Shown in pieces: positions 7,915-16,963 of a DNA stretch of 64,000 nucleotides. Origin of the DNA: Ideonella alba (GTDB taxonomy: Bacteria; Pseudomonadota; Gammaproteobacteria; Burkholderiales; Burkholderiaceae_C). Every line of letters starts with the position of its first letter. Position 1 is the stretch's first letter. The notes under the pieces are model-generated. The model was not told the DNA's origin. It made no database searches and saw only the letters and a program-made list of their open reading frames with translations. Made by a program: the position numbers and the translations under genes. The DNA is taken from the NCBI RefSeq assembly GCF_018069875.1, contig NZ_JAGQDF010000013.1, forward strand, positions 124,001 to 188,000. The letters run 5' to 3'.

Positions 7915-9549
7915 TCAGTTCGATGGGGCGGGCACGCTCCAGCGCCGGGTGATGTCGCCCTGGCCGTTGACGCTTTCCAGCTGCACGCCAAAGCCCCACA
8001 GCCGCGCCACATGGCGCAGCACCTCGTGGGCGCCGTCGTCCAGCGGCCTGTCCAGGTGCTGGGTGTGGCGCAGCGTCAGGCTGCGGTCGCCCCTCAGGTT
8101 GACGTTCCAGACCTGGATGTTGGGCTCGCGGCTGCCCAGGTCGTACTGGCGGCTCAGCGCCTCGCGCACGCGGCGGTAGCCGCTCTCGTCATGGATGGCG
8201 CTGACTTCCAGCTCGCTGTCCTTCTCGTCGTCCTTGATCGCGAAGAAGCGGAAGTCGCGCATCAGCTTGGGGCTGAGGTACTGGCCGATGAAGCTCTCGT
8301 CCTTGTAGTTGCGCATCGCCTGGTCCAGCGCGGGCAGCCAGGGCGTGCCGGCCAGGTCGGGGAACCAGGCGCGGTCCTCGTCGGTGGGCTCTTCGCAGAT
8401 GCGCTTGATGTCGGTGAACATCGCGAAGCCCAGCGCGTAGGGGTTGATGCCGTTGTAGCCGCGCTGGCCCACCTTGGGCTGGTAGATGACGTTGGTGTGC
8501 GACTTCAGCCACTCGATCATCACGCCGTCGGTGAGGTAGCCGTCGTCGTACATCTGGTTGAGCAGCCGGTGGTGCCAGAAGGTGGCCCAGCCTTCGTTCA
8601 TCACCTGGGTCTGGCGCTGCGGGTAGAAGTACTGCGCGACCTTGCGCACGATGCGGATGATCTCGCGCTGCCAGGGTTCGAGCAGCGGGGCGTTCTTCTC
8701 GATGAAGTAGAGGATGTTCTCCTCGGGGTCGGCCGGGAAGCGGCGTGCGGTCTGGGTTTCCTCCGCGGCATCGGCCTTGCGTGGCAGCGTGCGCCAGAGG
8801 TCGTTGACCTGCTGCTGCGCGTAGGCCTCGCGGTCCTGGCGCGCGGCCAGTTCCTCGGCCAGGCTCTTCTTGCTGGGGCGGCGGTAGCGGTCCACGCCGT
8901 GGTTCTGCAGCGCGTGGCAGGAATCCAGGAACAGCTCGACCGTCTCCACGCCGTGGCGTTCCTCGCACTCGGCCACGTAGTTCTTCGCGTAGACCAGGTA
9001 GTCGATGATCGAGGCCGCATCGGTCCACATGCGGAACAGGTAGTTGCCCTTGAAGAAGCTGTTGTGGCCGTAGGCGGCGTGGGCGATCACCAGCGCCTGC
9101 ATCGCCATCGTGTTCTCCTCCATCAGGTAGCTGATGCAGGGGTTGGAGTTGATGACGATCTCGTAGGCCAGGCCCATGTGGCCGCGGCGGTAGTTCTTCT
9201 CGGTGGCGATGAACTCCTTGCCGTAGCTCCAGTGGCGGTAGTTCACCGGCATGCCCACGCTGGCGTAGGCGTCCATCATCTGCTCGGCGGTGATGATCTC
9301 GAGCTGGTTGGGGTAGGTGTCCAGACCGAAGCGGCGCGCGGTGGCGGCGATCACCGTGTGGTACTGCTCGATCAGCTCGAAGGACCAGTCGCTGGGGTCG
9401 GGCAGCGGCTGCTCGGGGCGCCGGGGCAGCGGGCGCGGGGCCAGCAACGGTTCGCGGCCGCGGCGGCGGTCGCCGGCCTCGGGGATCTTGCTGCGGTCGT
9501 CGTGCCAGCGGCGGTCCTGCGAGTACTCGCGCGGTCTGTCTGCGCTCAT
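7915..9549 (-). CDS. SpoVR family protein (YcgB-like)
   Basis: This 544-residue protein matches the SpoVR/YcgB family in length and conserved blocks: DWSFELIEQYHTVIAATARR, MPVNYRHWSYGKEF, GLAYEIVINSNPCISYLMEE, NEGWATFWHHRLLNQMYDDG and GINPYALGFAMF. Its biochemical role is unknown. In enterobacteria the homologue is co-expressed with yeaG(prkA)-yeaH under nutrient stress, and in Bacillus SpoVR affects spore cortex. The ATG overlaps the stop of the upstream yeaH-type gene (ATGA), so it is the last gene of the prkA-yeaH-spoVR operon. Confidence 0.95.
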   Translation of the reverse strand: MSADRPREYSQDRRWHDDRSKIPEAGDRRRGREPLLAPRPLPRRPEQPLPDPSDWSFELIEQYHTVIAATARRFGLDTYPNQLEIITAEQMMDAYASVGMPVNYRHWSYGKEFIATEKNYRRGHMGLAYEIVINSNPCISYLMEENTMAMQALVIAHAAYGHNSFFKGNYLFRMWTDAASIIDYLVYAKNYVAECEERHGVETVELFLDSCHALQNHGVDRYRRPSKKSLAEELAARQDREAYAQQQVNDLWRTLPRKADAAEETQTARRFPADPEENILYFIEKNAPLLEPWQREIIRIVRKVAQYFYPQRQTQVMNEGWATFWHHRLLNQMYDDGYLTDGVMIEWLKSHTNVIYQPKVGQRGYNGINPYALGFAMFTDIKRICEEPTDEDRAWFPDLAGTPWLPALDQAMRNYKDESFIGQYLSPKLMRDFRFFAIKDDEKDSELEVSAIHDESGYRRVREALSRQYDLGSREPNIQVWNVNLRGDRSLTLRHTQHLDRPLDDGAHEVLRHVARLWGFGVQLESVNGQGDITRRWSVPAPSN

Positions 9550-10832
9550 GCGGGCACCCCTTCCTTCTTGAACAGGTCACGGAACACCGGGTAGATCTGC
9601 GCGGCGTCCAGCGCCTTCTTCATCGCGAAGTTCTTGTGGTGCTCGGCCAGGCGGGCGTATTCCTCCCACAGGTTCTGCTCCTCCTCGGCCACCTGCACAT
9701 AGGCGTAGTAGCGGCAGGCGGGCAGCACGCGCTGCGACAGCAGCTCGTGGCAGCGGGCGGAGTCGTGGTGCCAGTTGTCGCCGTCGCTGGCCTGGGCGCC
9801 GTAGATGTTCCACTCGCTGGGGTTGTAGCGGGCGCGGATGATCTGGTCCATCAGCTCCAGCGCGCTGGAGACCACGGTGCCGCCGGTCTCGCGGGCGTGG
9901 AAGAAGTCGTGCTCGTTGACCTCCTGCGCCTGCGTGTGGTGGCGGATGAAGACCAGGTCGATCTTCTCGTAGTGCCGCGTCAGGAACAGGTAGAGCAGGA
10001 TGAAGAAGCGCTTGGACAGCTCCTTGCGCTGCTCGTCCATCGAGCCCGACACGTCCATCAGGCAGAACATCACCGCCTTGCTGGACGGCACCGGGGTGCG
10101 CACGCGGCTGCGGAACTTCAGGTCGATCGGGTCGAGGAAGGGGATCAGGCCCAGGCGCGCCTTGAGCACCGCGATGCGCGCCTCCACCTCGGCCAGCTCG
10201 CGCTGCGTGGCCGGGTCGGTGGCGGGCAGGCGCCGCAGCTCGGCGGCGCGGTCCTCCAGCGCATGCAGCTCGCGCCGGGATTCGCCGCCCAGCGCGATGC
10301 GCCGGCCCAGCGCGCCGCGCATCGAGCGCACCACATGCAGGTTGTTGGGCGTGCCGTCGGTGGTGAAGCCGGCGCGGTGGGTCTTGTATTCGGGGATCTC
10401 GGCGAGCTGGGTGCGGATCAGGTGCGGCAGCGCCAGGTCCTCGAAGAAGATCTGCATGAACTCCTCCTTGGACAGCGCGAAGACGAAGTCGTCCTCGCCG
10501 TCGCCGGAGTCGCTGGCCTGGCCCTGGCCACCGCCCTGCCCCTGGCCGCCCTTGGGCCGCTCGATGCGGTCGCCCTGCACGTACTCCTGGTTGCCCGGGT
10601 GCACGTACTCGCGCTGGCCGCCCTGGCCGTGGTGGAAGACCGGCTCGGAGAGGTCCTTCTTGGGGATGCGCACCTCTTCGCCGCGCTCCAGGTCGCGGAT
10701 GCCGCGACCGTCCACCGCGCGCCGCACCGCCTCGCGGATCTGGTCCTTGTGGCGGCGGATGAAGCGCTCGCGGTTGCCGATCGACTTGTTCTTGCCGGCC
10801 AGCCTGCGGTCAATGATCTGTTGCAGCGCCAT
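9546..10832 (-). CDS. YeaH/YhbH family protein (DUF444, von Willebrand A-like)
   Basis: This 428-residue protein has the N-terminal IIDRRLAGKNKSIGNRERFI typical of YeaH/YhbH. A charged Gly/Gln-rich linker (GGQGQGGGQGQASDSGDGED) follows, then a vWA-like domain with the MIDAS motif CLMDVSGSMDEQRKEL. Further family blocks are HHTQAQEVNEHDFFH and GGTVVSSALELM. It is probably cytoplasmic. It sits between prkA and spoVR, as in other proteobacteria, and may be a partner of the kinase in a stress pathway. It overlaps spoVR by 4 bp. Confidence 0.95.
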   Translation of the reverse strand: MALQQIIDRRLAGKNKSIGNRERFIRRHKDQIREAVRRAVDGRGIRDLERGEEVRIPKKDLSEPVFHHGQGGQREYVHPGNQEYVQGDRIERPKGGQGQGGGQGQASDSGDGEDDFVFALSKEEFMQIFFEDLALPHLIRTQLAEIPEYKTHRAGFTTDGTPNNLHVVRSMRGALGRRIALGGESRRELHALEDRAAELRRLPATDPATQRELAEVEARIAVLKARLGLIPFLDPIDLKFRSRVRTPVPSSKAVMFCLMDVSGSMDEQRKELSKRFFILLYLFLTRHYEKIDLVFIRHHTQAQEVNEHDFFHARETGGTVVSSALELMDQIIRARYNPSEWNIYGAQASDGDNWHHDSARCHELLSQRVLPACRYYAYVQVAEEEQNLWEEYARLAEHHKNFAMKKALDAAQIYPVFRDLFKKEGVPA

Positions 10833-10894
10833 GTTCTGCTGTGCCTCTGCCTAGTCCAGGTGGCCGCCGCGGAACCGGCTTGGCCGGGCCGCTG

Positions 10895-10940
10895 GCGGCG
10901 CCCCCTGGGGGGAGGCGGCCGCCAGGCCGCTTCGGGGGGG
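10895..10940. repeat. GC-rich palindromic intergenic repeat
   Basis: In the 112-bp gap between prkA and yeaH lies a C-run/G-run dyad (CGCCCCCTGGGGGGAGGCG) followed by GGCCGCCAGGCCGC and a second G7 run. Similar units occur near 15300, 32455 and 36190 in this window. This type of repeat is common between genes in Comamonadaceae-like genomes. It may form RNA or DNA hairpins; no function is shown. Confidence 0.5.
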
Positions 10941-10944
10941 TCTG

Positions 10945-12867
10945 TCAGCTGCTCTTGCGCACGCGCAGGTACCACTCGCACAGCAGGCGCACCTGCTTGG
11001 CGGTGTAGCCCTTGGCCACCATGCGCTGCACGAAGTCCTCATGCTTCTTGGCCTCATCGGCGCTGGCCTTGGCGTTGAAGCTGATGACCGGCAGCAGCTC
11101 CTCGGTGTTCGAGAACATCTTCTTCTCGATCACCGAGCGCAGCTTCTCGTAGCTGGTCCAGACCGGGTTCTTGCCCTGGTTGTTGGCCCGCGCGCGCAGC
11201 ACGAAGTTGACGATCTCGTTGCGGAAGTCCTTGGGGTTGGCAATGCCCGCGGGCTTCTCTATCTTCTCCAGCTCGGCGTTGAGCGCCGCGCGGTCGAAGA
11301 CCTCGCCGGTGTCGGTGTCGCGGTACTCCTGGTCCTGGATCCAGTAGTCGGCGTAGGTGACGTAGCGGTCGAAGATGTTCTGGCCGTACTCGGAGTAGCT
11401 CTCCAGGTAGGCGGTCTGGATCTCCTTGCCGATGAACTCGGCGTAGCGCGGGCTGAGCTGTTCCTTGATGAAGGCGACGAACTTCTCTTCGGTCTCCTTG
11501 GGGAACTGCTCGCGCTCGATCTGCTGCTCCAGCACGTACATCAGGTGCACCGGGTTGGCGGCGACTTCCTGGCTGTCGAAGTTGAAGACCTTGGACAGGA
11601 TCTTGTAGGCGAAGCGCGTGCTGATGCCGCTCATGCCTTCATCGACACCGGCGTAGTCGCGGTACTCCTGGTAGCTCTTGGCGCGCGGGTCGGTGTCCTT
11701 GAGGTTCTCGCCGTCGTAGACCTGCATCTTGCTGTACAGGCTGGAGTTCTCGGGCTCCTTCAGGCGCGTGAGGATGGCGAACTGGCTCATCATCTTCAGC
11801 GTGCCCGGGGCGCACTTGGCCTCGGCCAGGCTGGAGCTGCGGATCAGCTTCTCGTAGATCTTCACCTCTTCGCTGACGCGCAGGCAGTAGGGCACCTTGA
11901 CGATGTAGATGCGGTCGAGGAAGGCCTCGTTGTTCTTGTTGTTGCGGAAGGCCTTCCACTCGCTCTCGTTGCTGTGGGCCAGCACCACGCCGTCAAACGG
12001 GATGGCGCCGAAGCCCTCGGTGCCCTTGAAGTTGCCTTCCTGGGTGGCGGTCAGCAGCGGGTGCAGCACCTTGATCGGCGCCTTGAACATCTCGACGAAC
12101 TCCAGCAGGCCCTGGTTGGCCAGGCACAGGCCGCCCGAGTAGCTGTAGGCGTCGGGGTCGTCCTGGGCGTAGCTTTCGAGCTTGCGGATGTCGACCTTGC
12201 CCACCAGGCTGGAGATGTCCTGGTTGTTCTCGTCGCCCGGCTCGGTCTTGGCGATGCCCACCTGCTTGAGGATGCTGGGGTAGCGCTTGACCACCTTGAA
12301 CTGCCGGATGTCGCCGCCGAACTCCTCGAGGCGCTTGACCGCCCAGGGGCTCATGATGCGGTTGAGGTAGCGCCGCGGAATGCCGAACTGTTCTTCCAGC
12401 AGCGGGCCGTCCTCGGCCAAGTCGAACAGGCCCAGGGGCGACTCGTTCACCGGCGAGCCCTTGATCGCGTAGAACGGCACCTCCTGCATCAGCGCCTTCA
12501 GGCGCTCGGCAATGCTGCTCTTGCCGCCGCCCACCGGGCCCAGCAGGTAGAGGATCTGCTTCTTCTCTTCCAGACCCTGCGCGGCATGGCGGAAGTAGGA
12601 GACGACCTGCTCGATCGCGTCTTCCATGCCGTAGAACTCGGCGAAGGCCGGGTAGATCTTGATGACCTTGTTGGCGAAGATGCGTGAGAGCCGCGGGTCG
12701 TTGCGGGTGTCCACCATCTGCGGCTCGCCGATCGCCTTGAGCATGCGCTCGGCGGCGGTGGCGTAGGCCAGCGGATTGCGCTTGCACTCGGCGAGGTAGT
12801 CCTCGAGGGACATTTCCTCCTCGCGGGTGCGCTCGTAGCGGGCGGCGAAGCTGCTGATCACGTCCAT
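10945..12867 (-). CDS. prkA: PrkA serine protein kinase / AAA-type ATPase (YeaG)
   Basis: This 640-residue protein has the PrkA N-terminal AAA domain, with Walker A LGPVGGGKSSIAERL. It continues through the LYSYSGGL-like family core (DAYSYSGGLCLANQGLLEF) and ends in the PrkA C-terminal domain. The start at 12867 has a strong AGGAGG about 7 nt upstream and gives the usual MDVISSF N-terminus; upstream in-frame sequence looks non-coding. PrkA/YeaG is a stress-linked kinase, and newer work on the Bacillus protein suggests protease activity. It is the first gene of the prkA-yeaH-spoVR operon. Confidence 0.95.
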   Translation of the reverse strand: MDVISSFAARYERTREEEMSLEDYLAECKRNPLAYATAAERMLKAIGEPQMVDTRNDPRLSRIFANKVIKIYPAFAEFYGMEDAIEQVVSYFRHAAQGLEEKKQILYLLGPVGGGKSSIAERLKALMQEVPFYAIKGSPVNESPLGLFDLAEDGPLLEEQFGIPRRYLNRIMSPWAVKRLEEFGGDIRQFKVVKRYPSILKQVGIAKTEPGDENNQDISSLVGKVDIRKLESYAQDDPDAYSYSGGLCLANQGLLEFVEMFKAPIKVLHPLLTATQEGNFKGTEGFGAIPFDGVVLAHSNESEWKAFRNNKNNEAFLDRIYIVKVPYCLRVSEEVKIYEKLIRSSSLAEAKCAPGTLKMMSQFAILTRLKEPENSSLYSKMQVYDGENLKDTDPRAKSYQEYRDYAGVDEGMSGISTRFAYKILSKVFNFDSQEVAANPVHLMYVLEQQIEREQFPKETEEKFVAFIKEQLSPRYAEFIGKEIQTAYLESYSEYGQNIFDRYVTYADYWIQDQEYRDTDTGEVFDRAALNAELEKIEKPAGIANPKDFRNEIVNFVLRARANNQGKNPVWTSYEKLRSVIEKKMFSNTEELLPVISFNAKASADEAKKHEDFVQRMVAKGYTAKQVRLLCEWYLRVRKSS

Positions 12868-13182
12868 GCAAGACCTCCTGTCGGGCATCAGGCGGCGCGC
12901 GCCGGGGATCAGGCCGGCGGGGCGTCGGGGAAGTTCTGATGGCGTCCCGGCTGGACAGACCCGGGCGTCATCAGAGCTTTCCGTGTGGTCAGTGCATGGG
13001 GCGCAGCTTCTCGCGGGTTGGACTCCGATCAAGGCTCGAGAAAGGCCGGCTTGCCCTGGCATTTCTCGCAAGGACCATGCCGCACGGCTTTGGTTCCGCA
13101 GCGGCCCGGACAGCCCCATGATGGCTGTAACGCGCACCGAGTGCATGCGGGTTGACGCCAATCCGGTGCGAACATCGGGGTC
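12868..13182. other. Divergent intergenic region between prkA and an MFS gene
   Basis: This 315-bp stretch should contain the promoters for the leftward prkA operon and the rightward MFS gene. The prkA ribosome site (AGGAGG) lies at its left end. I looked for a sigma-54 -24/-12 element and found only a badly spaced TGGCA...GC match. No gene, repeat or clear operator is visible. Confidence 0.5.
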
Positions 13183-14355
13183 ATGAACCGCCACCTCGCG
13201 TTGCTGGCCTTGTGCCAGGGCCTGTTTCTCACGAACAACGTCACCTTCATCGCGATCAACGGCCTGGTGGGCCTGGCGCTGGCGCCGGTGGGCTGGATGG
13301 CGACGTTACCGGTGACCGGCTATGTGGTGGGCGGTGCGCTCAGCGCGCCGCTGGTGGCGCGCGTGCAGGCGCGCTGGGGCCGCAAGCGCTCGTTCCAGCT
13401 GGGCCTGGTGGTGGCCATGCTGACCGCCGCGCTGTGCGCGCTGGCGGCCTGGCGGCAGGACTTCTGGGCCCTGCTGGCAGCCACCGTGGTGGCCGGCTTC
13501 TACAACGCCAATGCGCAGCTCTACCGCTTCGCCGGGCCCGAGCTGGTGGCGCCCGAGAAGAAGGAGATGGCGATCTCGTGGGTGCTGGGTGGCGGCATCC
13601 TGGGCGCCTTCGCCGGCCCCAACCTGGCCAGTGCCACGCGCGACTGGCTGGCGGTGCCGTTTGCCGGCGCCTATATCGCGCTGATTGGCGTGGCGGCGCT
13701 GGCGCTGCTGGCGCTGTCCTTCATCGCATTCCCGACGCACCAGGCGCCGGCGCCGGGCGCTGCGCCGGGCCGCTCGGTGCGCGAGCTGGCGCGCCAGCCG
13801 GCCTTTGTCGTCGCCATCCTGGCCGGCGCGCTGGGCTATGGCGTGATGAACCTGCTGATGGCCGCCACACCGATCGCGATGGCGCAGTGCCAGCACCCGT
13901 TCTCGGCCGCGGCGCTGGTGCTGGAGTGGCATGTGCTGGGCATGTTCGTGCCCGGCTTCTTCACCGGCCACCTGATCAAGCGCTTCGGCGCCCTGCCGGT
14001 GATGGCGGTGGGCGTGCTGCTGAACGCGGCCTGCGTGGCGATGGCGCTCTCAGGCGTGGCGGTGATGGACTTCCTGGGGGCGCTGCTGGTGCTGGGCGTG
14101 GGCTGGAACTTCCTGTTCACCGGCGCCACCACGCTGTTCACCAGCACCTACCGGCCCGAGGAGAAGAACCGCGCCCAAGGCGCGATGGACACGGTGATGT
14201 TCTCGGTGATGGCCGTCACCTCGTTCTCGTCGGGCGCGCTGATCACCACACAGGGCTGGACCTGGCTGAACCTGGGTTCGCTGCTGCCGATCGGCCTGGT
14301 GGCGCTGGGCTTGCTGTGGCTGGCGCGGCAGCCGCGCGCGGCGGCGGCGGGCTGA
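13183..14355 (+). CDS. MFS transporter
   Basis: This 390-residue, very hydrophobic protein has about 12 predicted membrane segments. The MFS loop 2-3 signature appears as ARVQARWGRKRSFQLG (basic G-R-K-R). A central cytoplasmic loop (HQAPAPGAAPGRSVREL) separates the two six-helix halves, and the second half contains HLIKRFGALPVMAVG, the repeated signature. The substrate cannot be read from the sequence. It is transcribed away from prkA and converges on parB with only a 3-bp gap. Confidence 0.9.
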   Translation: MNRHLALLALCQGLFLTNNVTFIAINGLVGLALAPVGWMATLPVTGYVVGGALSAPLVARVQARWGRKRSFQLGLVVAMLTAALCALAAWRQDFWALLAATVVAGFYNANAQLYRFAGPELVAPEKKEMAISWVLGGGILGAFAGPNLASATRDWLAVPFAGAYIALIGVAALALLALSFIAFPTHQAPAPGAAPGRSVRELARQPAFVVAILAGALGYGVMNLLMAATPIAMAQCQHPFSAAALVLEWHVLGMFVPGFFTGHLIKRFGALPVMAVGVLLNAACVAMALSGVAVMDFLGALLVLGVGWNFLFTGATTLFTSTYRPEEKNRAQGAMDTVMFSVMAVTSFSSGALITTQGWTWLNLGSLLPIGLVALGLLWLARQPRAAAAG

Positions 14356-14358
14356 CGC

Positions 14359-15270
14359 TCACTCGTCCAGCGCGCCGAGTTTGTCCAGCAGGCCGTTGAG
14401 CTCGTCGATCGACGAGAAGCGGATTGCGATCTCGCCCTGCTCGCCGCGCTTGGTCTTCTTCTGCACGCGGATCTCGACCTCGGCGGTGAGGCGGTCGGCG
14501 AGGCGTTCCTCGAGCCGCAGGATGTCGCGCGACTTCTGCTGCTTGACGCGCAGCAGCGGCGTCTGGCGGCCGGGGTTCAGGGCGTGCTGGACCAGCTTCT
14601 CGGCGTCGCGCACCGACAGCTTCTTGGCGACGATCTCGTTGGCCGACAGCACCTGCTGTGCGCCAGGCAGGGCCAGCAGCGCGCGGGCGTGGCCCATGTC
14701 CAGATCACCGGCCATCAGCAGCTTCTGCACCGGATCAGCCAGGTTGAGCAGACGCAGCAGGTTGCTGGCGGCGCTGCGCGAGCGGCCCACGCTCTGCGCG
14801 GCCTGTTCGTGCGTCAGGCCGAACTCGTCGACCAGTCGCTTCAGGCCCTGGGCTTCTTCCAGCGGGTTCAGGTCCTCGCGCTGGATGTTCTCGATCAGCG
14901 CCATCACCGCCGCGGCCTCGTCCGGCACGGGCTTGACCAGCACCGGCACCTCGCTCAGGCCGGCCAGCTGGGCGGCACGGAAGCGCCGCTCGCCGGCGAT
15001 GATCTCGTAGCGCGCGAGCACCGGGTCGCCCACCGGGCGCACCAGGATCGGCTGCATGATGCCCTGGCTGCGGATGGACTCGGCCAGCTCGTAGAGCGAG
15101 CCCTCGTCCATGCGCGTGCGCGGCTGGTACTTGCCGGCCTGCAGCTGTGCCACCGCCAGCGTGGCCGGCGCGCCATCGCGCGTTTCGGCGGGCTTGGGGC
15201 CGTCGCCGACCTTGGGGCCCAGCAGGGCCTCCAGGCCCATGCCCAGGCCCTTGGGTTTCTTGGTTGCCAT
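14359..15270 (-). CDS. parB: Chromosome partitioning protein ParB
   Basis: This 303-residue protein has a short basic N-terminus ([15 protein letters not shown]) typical of chromosomal ParB. The CTPase/ParB domain follows, with QYQPRT-type [11 protein letters not shown] and the GERRFRA motif in [18 protein letters not shown]. Then come the [13 protein letters not shown] box and a KorB-like helix-turn-helix ([20 protein letters not shown]). The C-terminal dimer domain ends at [13 protein letters not shown]. It loads on parS, spreads as a CTP-dependent clamp and works with ParA in origin segregation. parA lies 2.8 kb away, and two perfect parS sites lie in mnmG about 5.6-5.8 kb away. Confidence 0.97.
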   Translation of the reverse strand: MATKKPKGLGMGLEALLGPKVGDGPKPAETRDGAPATLAVAQLQAGKYQPRTRMDEGSLYELAESIRSQGIMQPILVRPVGDPVLARYEIIAGERRFRAAQLAGLSEVPVLVKPVPDEAAAVMALIENIQREDLNPLEEAQGLKRLVDEFGLTHEQAAQSVGRSRSAASNLLRLLNLADPVQKLLMAGDLDMGHARALLALPGAQQVLSANEIVAKKLSVRDAEKLVQHALNPGRQTPLLRVKQQKSRDILRLEERLADRLTAEVEIRVQKKTKRGEQGEIAIRFSSIDELNGLLDKLGALDE

Positions 15271-15300
15271 GTCAGCGTCGCCCGGCCGCCCGTAGGCGCT

Positions 15301-15344
15301 GACGCGCCCCTCGGGGGCCGCGAACGGAGTGAGCTTGGGGTGGG
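15301..15344. repeat. GC-rich dispersed repeat unit
   Basis: The 96-bp gap between parB and the upstream hydrolase holds a GCGCCCCTCGGGGGCCGCGA dyad followed by GGAGTGAGCTTGGGGTGGG. It resembles the C-run/G-run units at 10895, 32455 and 36190. The similarity was judged by eye. Confidence 0.35.
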
Positions 15345-15366
15345 TTCATTCCCGGATTGTCGGCGA

Positions 15367-15927
15367 TCAGTCGTCGTCGTCGTCGACCGGCTCGGTCAGG
15401 CTGCGCAGCAGCGCGCGGCCTTCGGCCCAGTCGCCCAGGCCGGAGTCACCGTTGATGTGGCCCAGCGGGCCGATCTCCAGCGCAGCGGCGCCCCAGTCGG
15501 CAGCCATTTCATGCGCGCGCTCGCTGCTGCAGTAGGGGTCGTCGCTGCTGATCACCGCGATGGCCGGGAAGGGCAGCGCGCGGCGGATGATCGGTGCCCA
15601 GCCAGCGATCTGCGGCGGCGCATCGGCGCGTTCGATATCAGGCGGTGCCACCAGCAGCGCGCCGGCCACCCGGGCGCTGTGGCGGCTGTGCGCGGCCCAG
15701 GCGGCCACCAGCTGGCAGCCCAGGCTGTGGGCCACCAGCACCGCGGGGCGCTCGTCGGCCAGCAGGGCTTCTTCGAGCTGCATCATCCAGTCGCCGCGCT
15801 TGGGCCACAGCCAGTCGTGCTGCTGCACGCGGAGGTCGCCGTGCAGCGCTTCCCAGCGGCTCTGCCAGTGCGTGGGACCGGAGTCCTGCCAACCGGGCAA
15901 CAGCAGGATGCGGGGCGATGTGTTCAT
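15367..15927 (-). CDS. RBBP9/YdeN-type alpha/beta hydrolase
   Basis: This 186-residue serine-hydrolase-fold protein starts [20 protein letters not shown], the usual RBBP9/YdeN N-terminus. The nucleophile elbow is AHSLGCQ, the acid is in ISSDDPYC and the catalytic His is in [10 protein letters not shown]. It ends in four Asp residues. Its substrate is unknown. It lies on the same strand upstream of parB; a hydrolase of this family between parA and parB is, as I recall, frequent in Burkholderiales. Confidence 0.88.
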   Translation of the reverse strand: MNTSPRILLLPGWQDSGPTHWQSRWEALHGDLRVQQHDWLWPKRGDWMMQLEEALLADERPAVLVAHSLGCQLVAAWAAHSRHSARVAGALLVAPPDIERADAPPQIAGWAPIIRRALPFPAIAVISSDDPYCSSERAHEMAADWGAAALEIGPLGHINGDSGLGDWAEGRALLRSLTEPVDDDDD

Positions 15928-16002
15928 GGGGTGGGTTTCTACCGTAGTATCAGCGGTTCTTCGGATTCTTGCGCACCGCTTGTGCGCGTGGGGCAGATCG
16001 AC

Positions 16003-16944
16003 ATGACGTTCAAGGTGTTCGTGGATGGCCAGGAAGGCACGACGGGCTTGCGGATCCACGAGTACCTCGCGGGCCGTGCGGACCTGGAGGTGCTGAAGAT
16101 CGATGCCGACAAGCGCAAGGACGCGGCCGAGCGGGCGCGCCTGATCAATGCCTCGGACATCACCTTCCTGTGCCTGCCCGATGCCGCCTCGCGCGAGGCG
16201 GCCGCGATGGTCACCAACCCCAAGACCTGCCTGATCGACGCCAGCACCGCCCACCGCACGGTGCCAGGCTGGACCTACGGCATGCCCGAGCTGGCGCCGG
16301 GCCAGCGCGACGCGATCCGCGCCGGCAAGCGCATCGCCAACCCCGGCTGCCACGCCAGCGCCTTCGTGCTGGCGGTGCGGCCGCTGGTGCAGGCCGGGCT
16401 GCTGCCGGCCGATGCGCCGGTCACGGCCACGTCGATCACCGGCTACTCGGGCGGCGGCAAGAGCATGATCGCCCAGTACGAGGCGGGTGGCGATGCGGCG
16501 CTGACGGCGCCTCGCCCCTATGCGCTGGCGCTGGCGCACAAGCACCTGCCCGAGATGAAGGCCCACACCGGGCTGGCGAGGCCGCCGGTGTTCATGCCGA
16601 TCGTTGCCAGCTTCTACAAGGGTCTGGCGGTGAGTGTGCCCTTGCATCTGTCGATGTTGAAGCCGGGCACGACCGGTGCGCAGCTGCAGCAGGCGCTGGC
16701 CGAGTACTACGCCGGCGAGCGCTTCATCCGCGTGATGCCGCTCTCGGACCCGGACACCTTGGCCGGCGGCTTCTTCGACGTGCAGGCCTGCAACGACACC
16801 AACCGCGTGGACCTGTTCGTCTTCGCCAACGACACCCAGGCGGTGGTGATGGCGCGGCTGGACAACCTGGGCAAGGGCGCCAGCGGCGCCGCGGTGCAGG
16901 CGATGAACGTGCACCTGGGCTGCGAGGAGTCGCTGGGCCTGTGA
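16003..16944 (+). CDS. argC: N-acetyl-gamma-glutamyl-phosphate reductase (short, type 2)
   Basis: This 313-residue protein is an ArgC of the shorter type 2 class. Features are the N-terminal [20 protein letters not shown] (nucleotide-binding loop), the substrate region [11 protein letters not shown], the catalytic Cys in [10 protein letters not shown], and the Gly-rich [11 protein letters not shown]. It reduces N-acetylglutamyl phosphate in arginine synthesis. The ATG at 16003 gives the conserved start; the open frame extends far upstream only as an antisense shadow of parB and the hydrolase. It points opposite to the surrounding par genes. Neither rplM/rpsI nor other arg genes are present. 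Confidence 0.93.
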   Translation: MTFKVFVDGQEGTTGLRIHEYLAGRADLEVLKIDADKRKDAAERARLINASDITFLCLPDAASREAAAMVTNPKTCLIDASTAHRTVPGWTYGMPELAPGQRDAIRAGKRIANPGCHASAFVLAVRPLVQAGLLPADAPVTATSITGYSGGGKSMIAQYEAGGDAALTAPRPYALALAHKHLPEMKAHTGLARPPVFMPIVASFYKGLAVSVPLHLSMLKPGTTGAQLQQALAEYYAGERFIRVMPLSDPDTLAGGFFDVQACNDTNRVDLFVFANDTQAVVMARLDNLGKGASGAAVQAMNVHLGCEESLGL

Positions 16945-16963
16945 GGCCCGCGACGCCCCGGCC

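Noticed and set aside
13050..13070. TGGCATTTCTCGCA as a sigma-54 -24/-12 promoter upstream of prkA
   Set aside because: The GG-to-GC spacing is two bases short, and it points away from prkA.
7117..13194. Very long opposite-strand frames across the prkA-yeaH-spoVR operon
   Set aside because: Their composition (His/Gln/Ala/Val- or Arg-rich, low complexity) is that of antisense shadows in high-GC coding DNA; the opposite strand has clear families.
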